Shown: one piece after another, positions 1 to 15,425 of the stretch
How positions within the stretch are numbered: the stretch's first letter is position 1
Layout: every line of letters begins with the position of its first letter
NCBI RefSeq assembly: GCF_000315625.1
Contig: NW_005434657.1
Coordinates: 364,830-392,479 of the forward strand
From: Guillardia theta CCMP2712
Taxonomy: Eukaryota; Cryptophyceae; Pyrenomonadales; Geminigeraceae
DNA length: 27,650 bases
Reading direction: 5' to 3'
The notes under the pieces: model-generated
Database searches by the model: none
Seen by the model: the letters and a program-made list of their open reading frames with translations, nothing else
Told to the model about the DNA's origin: nothing
Translations under genes and position numbers: made by a program

Positions 1-128
<128 letters not shown>

Positions 129-308
129 GACTTGGATGATGTTGTCGTCGTCGTCTCCGGTAACCAGTCATCGTATGCCAGGACGAACTTGACGAGGACA
201 CAATTCACGACCGATTGGATACGCTCAAAACTTGTAATCAAGGCTGCACGCCTGACACGTGTAAGACTAAAGTTAACTGGATGAGTAGGCAATGTCTTGA
301 TATGTATC

Positions 309-3300
309 ATGGACCCAGTGCAAGAATCGCGGAGGTTTGTATCGTCATTCGATATGCAATTGTTGTCTGACACATGGAACCAGTGGACTGAGCTCAACAG
401 CGTTGATGCAGATGTCGCTGACCGAACTCTCTCGGTTTTGCACTTCAATCGCACATTTCTCCTTCATAAAGTCTTGTTTTCATCCAGGTCCTTTTTCGCG
501 CTGGTCCAGTCGCACAATCCCTTCATGCCAACCATCTCCAACGTCAAGACCCTAGACGAGGCTCTCCAGGTACCTAGAACCATCGGAAGCCTCCATTTCA
601 ACGCCCGCGTGAAGATGATGTCAACAGGAATTCGTCGCAGCCGAGTGCAAGTCCGCCAGTGACCTTGAGAGGAGGAAGGTCTGAAGTTTACTCTCCTCCT
701 GCTGCTTCTACTCACGATCGCCCCCCAGCTGCTCACTCAGAACCCTCACGCGCTGCGTTATGAGATCGACAAGGCGGAGAGGAGCGCAACAGACGCTGTT
801 GTCAAGGTGCCAGCTCTGCCGCTGAGGAGAGTTTGCCTGTGAACGAGCATCTCAGGAGATGAATCAGAAGCTCCCGGGGCTCCTGGAGTTTCAGAGCATC
901 ATGAGGTAGAAAGTGGTTGAAGCTTGTAGGATGTGAGGAAAGTTTGTGCAGGTACATCCGATCCGCTGTAAACTTTGAATCCGAGATGCCCGAGGAGGAG
1001 GTGGAGGAAAAACTTATCTCGCTGGTTGGTATGCCCGTCTTGGTGTCGGAGCTCTGAGATCTCCTTGCAGACGAAAAAATATTTTGAGGAGGAAATGGAG
1101 GAGATAGAGAGGAGGAAGATGCTGCGAAGGTTTCACCTCTACATTGTTGTCACATGCTGAAGCCTTTTCAGCTTGTTCTGGCTTGGGTCGATTTTTCAGA
1201 GCACCCAAGACAAGCCTTCGTTCTTGATTCAAATTAGCAAAGTATGCAGATTGCAAGCCTGTTTGAATGTTCATTTGATCATCACTCACAGAATCTTTCT
1301 TTCCAACGATCTCTACATAAGGCAGCCGAGAAGTATCCCTGGTGACGCTACACGTGGGATGCGCAGGATCTGACAAACGCTTGTCTTGTCTTGTCTTGTC
1401 TTGTCTTGTCTTGTCTTGTCTTGTCTTGTCTTGTCTTGTCTTGTCTTGTCTCTTGTCTTGTCTTGTCTTGCCTGTTTGTCTGTCGAAGGGCAACGATGTG
1501 GTTTGATGCGACACTTCTCGGGCTGGAGATGAGACTTGCGACGCTGAGCAGGTTCCTGAAGTGTGAAATGCTTCAGCTCCTTACTCCTCGACCTCCAGCG
1601 CTCCGGCCATCGATGTTTCAAATTCATTCTTCTTCTCTTACCAGGTTGAGCTTCTGTGCACTGACAGCTGAGATCTTCGTCACCTGACGTCGTGTGATGG
1701 TGCAGGATAGGTTGTCAAGATCGTCAAGACGAAACTCCAGGTTGGCAGGTCAAGATGATGCTTGCGCAGCTCTTTGACTTCTTTCGTTCTCCAGAGGTTT
1801 TACAGCCAAGGCGCTTTCCCCTCTTTCCTGACCTCCTTCAAACAGCCCAAACGCCGAGCAATCAGGAGAGGAGAGACTCTGGCAGCGAGGAGCGGAGGAA
1901 GAGAGATAGGGCTGCGCGCATCAAGCTCCCCATGGTGTTGTTTCCACCCTCTTTCAGCCTCATAACCTGACGATCTCAGGTGAACGATTCGCTGGATGAC
2001 CTCGTGAAGCTGGGGGTTCAGCCAACTGACTACGAGGATCCGCACGAGGTCGCGATTGGATGCGGAATGTTGAGGGTCGTGAGGGAGAGAGGAGCAGGTG
2101 GTAGATGCGCTGCTCGTCGACATGGAGACCCTCTTGAACAACATGTTCCCTGTTGAGGATGTGAGGGAGTTGGACTGTTGAGTCGCCGACAGATGAAGGT
2201 TTGCCACAGGTCCTAGAGAGCATGTTCGAAGACAAGTTGTGGCACGACGAGGTGTTGTGGCCCAGCTCAACACGTTTGGTTGTGAGAGCCACCTCAGATT
2301 GCAAAGAGCAAGTCATCGGGCATTGTAATGAGCTCGAGGGTTTCTACAGTGATTCGAAGTCATCTTGAGGGAAACTCCAAGGTTTTGATGTCGGAGGAGG
2401 TGAGAAGAAACGAGAAACCTGAGTTCCTTGCTGCCTCACCATCTCATCCGCAAAGCTGCACACAATACTGCTGGTGACTGCTGGTGAGTTTGACGATCAT
2501 CCAAACTCTAGGTGTACAACAGTATGGAAGATGTAAATCGCGGGTTGATCGTTGTCGGAACACCAGGATCAGGTGGGACCAATTCCTGCTTTAGAGCCTC
2601 TTGATGTTCGTCTCTAGGAAAATCCTCTGCGCTGGCTGTAGCTGGGCTGTCGCACAGGTCGGCAAGGAGGCGAGCAAGACAGGAGATGATGTCTATGAGC
2701 GCAGACTCTCGCAGCCTGACGACGTGGTTATCCTCCACTTTGCCAACAGCAGCGCCAAGTCCAGGGACCCAGTCAGGATGCTGAAGAGGAACGATAGCCA
2801 TGCTAGTAGTGGCGCGTCCGTGAATGTTCCCGCAGGCTGACGCTGGAGGTCTCGGGGGAGGAGTCGAGGCACGTGCTGGGAAAGTCGACGAGGGATGTAA
2901 ATCACGTGGTGGAGTGTTTCTACCTTGCGATGGAGAAGTCGCACCTGTCGAGGGGAGGGAGGAGCAACGTTGCCGTCTTGTTGGATGGTCGACTTCACTC
3001 GAGTCTGCATGCGATTTCTTACACCTCCGCTCTTTCAGGGATTGACATGATGGATGAGAGCGAGACAAACTTTGACATCTGGCTGCCGTACCCTTGTCAA
3101 TATCGAGGGTTGGGATTTGACAAGGGTTGCAGGCTATACTTTCCTTCAACCATTCGCTTCGTTTTGTCTTGCCCGGTAATGATGATATGATTGCTACGTG
3201 CGGTGTTGACATCTTGCCTTGTTGCCTGACAGGATGGAGTGACGAGCGACAGGTTCTTGTCATGTTATACTGTGTCATGTAGTTGTCATTGAGCCGTCAT

Positions 3301-6300
3301 GGAGTCGATGAAGTCAGAACTTTCAAAGAGAGATGTTGATGTCACTTGTATCAGGTTGAAAACCAGGAGTTGGCCGACTATTCGCTTGTCGACGTTGACG
3401 ACGGTGATCCCCTCCCCCCTCCGTCCGTCCGTCCGTCCGTCCCTCGTCTTTCTTCTCCTTCCCCTGTCTCCCCCATTCCCCTCCCTCGCTGCATTCTTCC
3501 TTGACTTTCGACTTTCAGGAGGCTCGCATGGCCGTGTGCTCGCTGACGTTGAGGAGGCAGCACATGGTCTTCTCCTCTGAGCAGACAGCTGCCACCATCG
3601 GGACAGCCTTTGCGTCCTCTCCTCTCTTCCTAGTAGCTTTCGTGCAGAACGTCAAGACCTGTCATGGGGCAGAGATCGCAAACAGCGCGTCAGGCACGCA
3701 CCTGACTTGTGTCGTTGTGCCCGGCAGCCTCTGACGTGCTCGATAGCGAACGCGATCATACGCGAGCTGAAGCGATCGAGGGACGTGCAAGAAGTCTACC
3801 ACAACATGCTGTGCGAGCTCGAAAGGAACATGGGGTGAAGGAGAGTCTTGGGGTGTCTCCGGTTTGCTGACGTCATCGCATCCAGCGACGACGTCAAACA
3901 CTCGCTCTGCCTCCTGTGCGTATCCCAGCGAGGGCTGCAGGAGCACGAGCTGTACGAGGTGAGCAGCAGCTGCCCCAGTCTCTCCCCTGACGCGCCTCCT
4001 TGCCATTGCTAACAGCTGCTGCGGTTGGAGGGGAACTCCAGCTACCTCTGGCTGTACAAGTTCCTGCGGGCGATGAAGGAGATCATAGTGCCCATATGCG
4101 GATACCTCAAGTTCTTTCACGCACTGTTTCAGTCAGCCGTCGGTGCGTCCTTGCTGCCCGGCTAGCTGCCCAGTCTCGATCGATGGCTGTCCTTGACATC
4201 TGACACAGAGAACAAGTACTTCAAAGATGCGGATACGAGGCTGTCATATCACAAACGTCTCGAGGTTTACTTCAGGTCTTGCGCCTCCAGCAGCGTTCTG
4301 CGACGGTTGTGACGGGTAGTGCGACGGCAGGAGGAGGCCGGTTCACTTCAAGAGGAAGATGGAAGAATTTCCCTTCCAACTCTCCCAGCTGATCATGAGG
4401 AGGAGGGAAATGTTGGCAGCCAAGGAGGAGGGGGAGGAGGGAGGGAGGCCGAAGGCGGAGGAGGGAACTGTTGCAAGGAAGCCGATCAAGTTCAGGAGTG
4501 CTGTGGAGGGACTTGTCTTTGTGCACCGTTTGAAGAAGCAGTGAGAACAGTCCGGTAGTTGTTTCCTCCTGAATCTTGGCGTGCACAGTAGCAAAGTGAA
4601 CCCGAAGCAGCTTCCCCTCCAAGATGATCTGTGGACAGAGCAGGACTTGTTGGAGAGCTACCTACTTGTTCCAGGTGCTCCTAATGGAAGCTTTTTTTTC
4701 GATCTTTGTCTCGTTGAGAAGAGGAGAAAGTTTCGTTCCTGTGTTTGACAGCATTCACAAATCTTGTCTGATCGGTCGCTCGCGACTTTCCAGGCGTTCT
4801 CCGCGGGTTTTCGACAGCTCTGTTCCATGCTGATCTCTGCGCGTACTGGAAGGTGGGAGGGGAAGGAGGAGGGGAAGCGGAGAGGAGCGGAGAGAAGAGG
4901 AGAGGGGAGGAGAGGAGGCTGACTTGTTGTCAGGTGATCTGCTCGACACCTGGTTCGCTGGCAACCGTGTCAGACAAGTACATCGGCTCCTTCCAGCAGG
5001 TCAGACACTGCAACGCCATTCTGCGATCGCTGTCAGTCGTTTCATGACTTCTTCTCTCCTCCCGCATCCACCTCCTCCTCCTCTTCCCAATCCCGACCAT
5101 CAGTACGTCTACGAGACAGGAGACAAGGGTCTGCTCCCTTTCCTCCTCTTCTCAGCTGGGTTCCTGCTGGAGGACCTGGACCAGGTCAGCTCGGTTGTTC
5201 GATTTTCCGTAGTTTTGACTTATTGTTTCCCTGCGCAGTTCCGCCCTGCTAGCAAAGTGTACATCGAATGCCTGCGATCGATCGAACATTTACAGTTGCT
5301 TCATCCTCTGCTCCTCAACGCTCTCAAGTATGGAAGAAATCTGCTGCTGCTGCTGCTGCTGCTGCCACTTTCTCTGCTGCTTCTGCTGCTGCTGCTGCTG
5401 CTCGTGCTCGTGCTGCTGCTCCTGCTGCTCGTGCTCCTGCTGCTCCTCATCATCATCATGAACTTCAGCTGAAGTTCTCCTCAGGCACAATTTGTCTGCT
5501 CAGTTGGTCGAGTTGTACCCGAAGGTCATGCTCCACCTGTGCAACTGTCTCAGACGAGCAGGCAACCCAATTCCTCCCTCGTCTTCAAAGATCTCTCTGC
5601 CATGCTCTCTGCCATGCTCTCTGCCATGCTCTCTGCTCTGCTCTCTCCCTGGCTCTTTCTCCCTCCTCATCTTTCACAAATACCTCTCTCTACTTCTATT
5701 TCCCCGCCTTATATCAGAACTCTCTCTCTCTCCACCATGTCTCCCCTCCTCCTATCTCATTCTCCTGCAGACTTTCTCGGTCAAGCTCAGCTGTCCATGC
5801 AAGAGTGTATAGCAGTCGTCCTATCCAACAGCCTCTACGACTGGGCGCAGGCGGATGTCTTGATTCAGAGCGGTAGGGAGGCAGCGGAAGTTTCATGTGA
5901 CTCATTCCATGTAGGTTTGCTTGCTTCGGTCCGAGGAGATTTCAATGCTGCAGAGCAATCATTTCGACGAGGGTTGGAATGCTGCGCCAACCATGATCTC
6001 GAAGCACAGGTAGGAGTGTGGAAGAGCAGCAGGAGCAGATAGAGGAGCAGAACGAGGAGCAGAACGAGGAGCAGCAGCAGCAGCAGCAGCAGCAGAGGAA
6101 GAACTGAATGAGGAGCTTGAGCAGGGGGAGTGGGAGAAGGAGGCTTTGACAACCTGGCTGCAGTCACGGATCTTGTACCTGCTCATGGACCTGTACCGGG
6201 AGCACGCGAGCAACGCGCTACTGGTGAAGGACTGGAAGAGAGCCGTCTCGCTGCTCAATAAGGTCAATAACCATCGCTTCCTCGCTCCCTCCCTCGCTCC

Positions 6301-9300
6301 CTCCCCCTCCCTTGCTCCCGTCTCCTTCTTCGCTCGCTCGCTCCCTCTCTTCCCCTCCCTCGCTCCCGCGCTCCCTCCCTTCCTCCCCTTCTTCCAACCT
6401 CTTCCGCAGGAGCAGAAGCTCGTTGTAGCTGCGAGTCACCTGTGGGAGAGCTTCTCCTTCCTCGACCCCAGCGCCAGCCGACCGGTCTCAGCTGTAGCCC
6501 ACCTGGTCAAGAGGAGCAGGAGGCCGCCCTCGGCCAGCTTCAGCATACTCTGTGGTAGGTTGAGGTACGAGCCCAGGATCCCCAATCAGCCCACCAACAT
6601 CACGGTATCCCTCCCCAGCTCGACCCCAGCTACTGATCCTGACGTGACTTCCGCAGGTTAGCTTCAGCTGGGGCAGGGGCATCGACCTGGGAGACGAGTT
6701 TGTGGCTGAGGTGCGTTGGGGAAGGCAGCTGAACTTGTGCTGGGCAGTGACGGGAGGGGTGCAGCTGAAGCAGCTACGGGGAGGGAGGGACCTGGAGAGG
6801 ATGGAGGCAGACGGGCCGAACGCGTTCGACTTCGAGTACGAGTGGAGGGAGGCAGCGAGAGTGCTGCGCTTCAAGGCCGTGCGTCCTCTGGAGGCGAACA
6901 AGATGGTCAGGCCGGGAGGGGAGGCGGTGGAAGACGGGGGGGAGGGGAGGCGGAGAAGCGAGCATGCGTTGCAGAAGTCGATGAGGCGGGAGGAGGGTGC
7001 TGTGGACGTCTTTGAATAATCCAGAGCTGGAGTAGGAGAAGGGGGAGAAGGAGGATAAGGAGGAGAAAATTGCAAGAGATTTTTGTGGTTCTTACGACTT
7101 TTTCGAGCAGGTTGAGTTCACCATTCAAGCTTCGCAGGGGATCAGGTTGCCTGTCAAGCAAGGGGGAGTGGCGGTGGCGCTGCAGGAGGAAGCGATGATA
7201 CACGTCACTAAGGTTGACTTGTGGCGAGGGAGGAGGAGGAGGATGAGTGCGATGACGTCGCTGGTCAGGCTCGGGTGCTCAGGGAGAGGGAGAACAACAA
7301 GGTGGAGCAGGGGGACAACTTTCCGTTCGAGTCTGCTTCGCGTCCTGGTGATGCTCTAGAGCTTTCGCTCCTCCCTGCTGATGACGTGGCAACGGCAGTG
7401 TCCAGCACCTCCAGCAGGGCTCCGAGGACCAAGTCGTCCATGGGGAGGATCTTGGAGGAGAAGCAGGACGAGGGATCAGCTGAGCCCTCGGTGGAGGAGG
7501 AGGCGGTGGAGGAGTCGCTGCGGAAGGGTTCCAACGAGAACGCCCGCCTCCTCCTCCGACTCTGCGATGTGATGAGCTGTAAAATCGTGGCGCTGAGCAC
7601 GCGGCAGGAGAAGCTCTTGGCGGCGCGGGACAGGTGGCTGAAGGGGAAGCACGAGGAGCAGGAGGAGGAGGAGCGGTGGAGGATGAGGTACCTCCAGGAC
7701 GACCGTGTGGTCCTGGGGAAGCTGGAGGCTCTGAAGACGCAGCAGAGCAACGAGCTCGACAGCGCAAGCATCGTCTACGACGCTGAGTTCGAGAGGGAGC
7801 GGCAGCAGCTCTACAGCAAGGCCGATGCGATCATCGACCTGACTCTAGAGCTCATGGTCGCCCTTTATGGGGAGTCGCACCCGGCGGTCACGGACACCAT
7901 GATGATCATGGTGAGGATGCTGCTGGACAGGGAGCAGGTAGCCCTCGCCGCCCCCCTCCTGGTCGCCTGCTGGAAGACGCGAACGAACGCGTACGCCTCC
8001 GAGAGGCTGAGCCTGGGGCACCCGCGCGAGAGGGAGTGCTCGCTCTTCTACAACGGGGTCCGGATGTTCGTGGAGGCGAAAGTCTTCCCCGCCCAGCACC
8101 TCCTCCAGCACCTCCTCCAGCAGGATGAACGGCACGTGCGAATCCTGGCGCACGTGAAGACCGTCCTCTGGCTCTGCAGGCTGAGGGTGAGCTGGGCATC
8201 GAAGGAGGGGGAGGAGGGGGAGGAGGGGCACGCGACCAGGCTCAAGCTGGCAGGGAACGTCATCGAGTCGAACCTTGTCTTCCGGCCTGTGAGCATGGCG
8301 GGCGCGACGATCTCCATGGCGCCGCCTGAGGAGGAGGAGAGGAGGAAGGCGGTTGAGGCGCCGAGGAGCGGGTGGGAGATCGTCAGCCAGTCACTGGAGA
8401 CCAACTGCTGCATGCTGGTGCTGGACCTGTCGAGCTGCCAGATAGGGAGGGAAGAGATGAAGCACCTGGTGGAAGGGCTCAAGTCGAACAGCAGCATCCA
8501 CACCCTGGATCTGTCGATGAACAGGATCGGGGTGGAAGGGTCGCAGTACCTGCGGGAGCTGTTCCAGCACAACTTGGCGATCGCTGACGTGAACCTGTCG
8601 GCCAATGAGCTCAGGGACAAGGGGATCAGCAACGTCGCCGAGGGCATCCTGGCGAACAAGACAGCGACGAGGACGAGGCCTGTCCGACGGCTGGTCCTGT
8701 ACGACAACTCGTTCTCGACGGACGGAGCAAGGGCCCTCTCAATGTGTCTCGCTCACGCGCAAGTATCCATCACCCTCCTTGATCTCTCTCGCAACCCCAT
8801 CGGATGCTCGGGGGTCTCGTTCGTTGCTGACGCCGTCTTCCACGGCTGTCCGCTCGTGACGCTCCTTGTCAGCAACTGCAAGATCGGGAGCGAGGGGATG
8901 ATCAGGATGGCGGAGGCGATCGAGAAGACGACTAGCCTCCTGTCACTCTCTCTGTCGAACGAGCAGGAAGACATCCATCAGGAGCGCGTCGATCGCAACA
9001 CCTTCGATGACCTCGCCGTCTCCGTCTTCACCGAAGCCATCGCCAAGACACGCTCCCTCACCAGCATCGACTTGTCCGGCACCTCCGTCTCCTCCCGCGC
9101 TCTCCTCCCCCTCTCCGAGGCCCTCAGGCCTGTCAACGAGGAGCGGAACGAAGAACTCTCGTCCGCCAGCAGCCTCTCTCCTCCTCCTCCTCCTCCTCCT
9201 TCCAGCAGCTTCCAGCACATCAACAGCGCATGGGAGCAGCCACCCTCCCTGCGAGGCAGCCCAGGAGCGATTAGGAGCCTCAAGCTTCAGCGTTGCCCCC

Positions 9301-10091
9301 TCGACCCCCTCGGTGCTCAGCATCTCGCGCGCATGCTGGAGCGCAACCCAGCTCTGCTCGGCCTCGATCTCTCCGGCAGCCCGATCCTGGGGGCGGGCAT
9401 GGCGGAGATCGCGGCGAGCATGGGGGGGGATGCGGACACGAGGAGGGAGAGGAACACGCGGCTGACGAGCCTCAGCGTGAGGAGCTGCCAGCTGCATGCC
9501 GGGGGGGCCGCGCACATCGCGAGGATGCTGCACAGCAACAACCACCTGCGGCGACTGGACCTGGGGGACAACAAAATCGGGACCAGGGGAGCGCTGGAGC
9601 TCTCAGCTGCCCTCCAGCAGAACTTTGCGCTTACAGAGCTGCAGCTGGGGAAGAACGAGATCGAGGACGAGGGGTGCCTGGGGCTCGGGAGGTGCCTGTC
9701 CGTGAACCTGTCCTTGAGGAAGCTGGACTTGTCCGACAACAGGATAGGAGACGGGGGGGCCAGGGCCCTCTGCCTGGGTCTGCTGGCCAACGAGGCCATG
9801 AGCGAGCTAAGGGTGGAGGGGAACGTGCTGACGAGCGTCGGCGTCTGCTTTCTTGAGGTCGCCCTGCGTTCGAAGCTGCTGAGGAGGAGCAGGGACACGC
9901 AGCTCCGCGTCGTCGGGCTCCCGTCCCACCAGCACGTGAGGGAGGAGGCGGCGAAGATGATGACGGCGAGCGAGTTCGCGGGGTTAGAGGGGATGAGGCA
10001 CCTGTTCCTGACCCACGACTTCCACCAGGAGAACTACAGGAGGGGCAAGAGAGCGACGCCTTCGCAGATCAGCCTGCAGGGAGAGGGATGA
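309..10091 (+). CDS. NACHT-TPR-LRR protein (NLR-like STAND NTPase), multi-exon
   Basis: The gene is spliced from at least 35 exons. Exons read with in-frame joins: 488-569, 628-678, 741-806, 856-905, 952-1042, 1071-1129, [unresolved 1130-1740], ~1741-1796, 1866-1934, 1980-2048, 2098-2151, 2210-2251, 2298-2399, 2512-2572, 2618-2657, 2705-2771, 2849-2987, 3039-3095, 3133-3175, 3233-3268, 3355-3403, 3519-3650, 3728-3834, 3886-3958, 4016-4142, 4209-4275, 4331-4540, 4589-4674, 4794-4852, 4934-4999, 5104-5184, 5239-5327, 5485-5561, 5771-6009, 6164-6262, 6410-6604, 6657-6905, 7111-7212, 7269-10091. From 2849 to the stop the exons sum to 5,205 nt, a multiple of three. Domain order: charged helical N-terminus, NACHT, winged-helix-like segment, TPR-like helices, probable beta-sandwich, acidic/helical linker, LRRs. 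STAND NTPases act as nucleotide-driven switches; a sensing or scaffold role here is inference. The start is uncertain: ATG 309 opens a frame that runs into the first exon. The 2771/2849 join is also tentative. It could in principle be two genes (NACHT-TPR and LRR), but frame closure at 7212/7269 favours one. Confidence 0.8.
1380..1470. repeat. (CTTGT)n pentanucleotide microsatellite
   Basis: About 18 copies with one short interruption near 1450. The run keeps open frames on both strands only because of its 5-nt period, so they are not genes. It lies in what is probably a long intron of the NACHT-LRR gene. Confidence 0.95.
2512..3834 (+). other. NACHT NTPase module within the large gene
   Basis: Walker A (GTPGSGKSS) is assembled across the splice 2572/2618. 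The next strand reads PDDVVILHFANSSAKSRDP, the loop style of the nephrocystin-3/TEP1 class of NACHT proteins; it appears only after removing a 47-nt intron (2658-2704). Walker B (VAVLLDGIDMMDE) is assembled across 2987/3039, followed by the acidic DESE. A sensor-like strand (STIRFVLSCP) follows at 3133-3175. The tail has SPLFLVAFVQN, matching the 'PLYL' helix seen near the end of such domains. Known: this class hydrolyses or exchanges nucleotide to change oligomeric state. The join between 2771 and 2849 is my weakest; the frame VRMLKR after residue DP could instead be exonic. Confidence 0.85.
3420..3443. repeat. (CCGT)n short tetranucleotide repeat in intron
   Basis: About 5.5 copies lie within the intron 3404-3518 of the NACHT-LRR gene, followed by a pyrimidine-rich stretch leading to the 3' splice site. 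Confidence 0.85.
5340..5460. repeat. CTG/GCT-rich trinucleotide repeat in intron
   Basis: An imperfect CTG/CTC run fills most of the 157-nt intron 5328-5484. Read as protein it would be poly-Leu or poly-Ala. Splicing at 5327/5485 restores the TPR frame (LKHNLSAQLVELYPK), so it is intronic. Confidence 0.85.
5562..5770 (+). other. Candidate GC-AG intron in the NACHT-LRR gene
   Basis: The donor reads CAG|GCAACC and the acceptor CTGCAG. No GT donor nearby keeps the frame; the join gives CLRRA then DFLGQAQLSMQE, continuing an amphipathic helical region. Confidence 0.65.
6410..7212 (+). other. Probable beta-sandwich domain between TPR and LRR parts
   Basis: Three exons (6410-6604, 6657-6905, 7111-7212) give alternating hydrophobic strands such as PTNITVSFSWGRGIDLGDEF and VEFTIQASQGIRLPV with little helix. 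The pattern 'NITVSF....I..GD.....' is that of an extracellular-type or adhesion-like beta-sandwich, but I cannot name a family. A 205-nt intron (6906-7110) and a 53-nt intron (6605-6656) interrupt it. Confidence 0.4.
8400..9890 (+). other. Leucine-rich repeats, ribonuclease-inhibitor type
   Basis: About twelve repeats of ~28 residues carry the pattern LxxLDLSxNxIGxxGxxxLxxxLxxN, for example IHTLDLSMNRIGVEGSQYL, LRRLDLGDNKIGTRGALEL and LRKLDLSDNRIGDGGARAL. This is the LRR class of NLR proteins and RNase inhibitor. A Ser/Pro-rich insertion with a CTC-repeat-encoded proline run (about 9118-9240) breaks the array. All repeats are in the single 2.8-kb terminal exon, which also encodes an acidic coiled-coil-like stretch near 7640-7830. 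Confidence 0.93.
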
Positions 10092-10168
10092 GGGAGGAGG
10101 AGGGAGGAGGAAGGAGGAGGGAGGGAGGGAGGAGGAGGAGGAGGAGGAGGAGGAGGAGGAGGAGGAGA
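10084..10168. repeat. GAG/GGA-rich repeat at the 3' end of the NACHT-LRR gene
   Basis: A purine run starts at the stop codon (10089-10091) and fills half of the 168-bp gap to the convergent PTEN-like gene. It may lie in the 3' UTR of one or both transcripts. Confidence 0.9.
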
Positions 10169-10259
10169 GCAGGATTATCTTGATATTCATGTATATGGGG
10201 GTGGAGGGGGGGGAGGCGGAAAAGGTCAAAAAGAGATACTCGTGGTTGCAATGCTCTTA

Positions 10260-14990
<4,731 letters not shown>

Positions 14991-15305
14991 CCAACCAGAG
15001 GCTGATCAAGCCCACCAGGTATACTGATAGATTCACAGGACGTTCAAGAGAAAGCACTCGCCTTGAAACGCGGAATGTAGCAAACTCGAGGGGGGGAGAA
15101 GAGGCCAGGGGAGAGGGAGGAGAGGGAGGAGAGAGGCAAGGGAAGACCTGCGATACGTCAATGGAGGATTGTGCTCTGCCTCCGCATGAGAGTTGCTTGA
15201 CTTTGACAGGGGATGGGTGGGTGGGGTCCTCTCCCCTTCAGGTACCGGGTATTTTCTCTGAGTGACGGCTGAGAGGAAGGGGGGTACGGGTAGTCTCTTT
15301 TGCCT

Positions 15306-15425
15306 GGCCGGGCCGAAAAGGTAGGGATAGACTATAAAATACATATTAAAGAAGCCGCTTATAACTTTGTAAAATAAACAGTGGACGGAGTCGGGCCGGG
15401 GTCCCGAAAGGTAGGGGTAGTCGAA
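15306..15425. repeat. Imperfect direct repeat, two copies about 87 bp apart
   Basis: Copy 1 at about 15308-15332 (CGGGCCGAAAAGGTAGGGAT) and copy 2 at about 15394-15422 share CGGGCCG, then GAAAGGTAGGG and a TAG..C end. Copy 2 has a few extra bases (GGGTCCC) in the middle. Confidence 0.6.

Larger units (their letters stand above)
3886..6262 (+). other. Winged-helix-like segment and TPR-like helical repeats
   Basis: After the NTPase, VSQRGLQEHELYELL and then GYLKFFHALFQSAVENKYF and YHKRLEVYF follow the pattern found after many STAND NTPases ('S..GL...EL..LL', then 'F.H....AV...Y', 'H..LA.YF'). EFPFQLSQL matches the start of the helical region that leads into TPRs. TPR-like helix pairs follow (for example LLPFLLFSAGFLLEDLDQ, FHVGLLASVRGDFNAAEQSF, and a LYLLMDLYREHA helix paired with DWKRAVSLLNK). 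TPRs normally bind peptides or partner proteins. Repeat number is not certain because several exons diverge from the consensus. Confidence 0.7.

Noticed and set aside
1014-1687. Frames with repeated TRQDK (reverse) or SCLVL (forward)
   Set aside because: Both arise from the CTTGT microsatellite, whose 5-nt period lacks stops in several frames.
2618-2780. Apparent frameshift between Walker A and the following strand
   Set aside because: A 47-nt GT-AG intron (2658-2704) restores the frame, so the gene need not be broken.
2508-3278. 256-codon reverse-strand open frame over the NACHT region
   Set aside because: The + strand here rebuilds Walker A, Walker B and flanking strands after splicing, while the reverse frame has no recognisable domain.
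4924-5490. Poly-Leu, poly-Ala or poly-Gln frames
   Set aside because: They come from a CTG-type repeat inside the intron 5328-5484; only the short exons on each side fit the TPR region.
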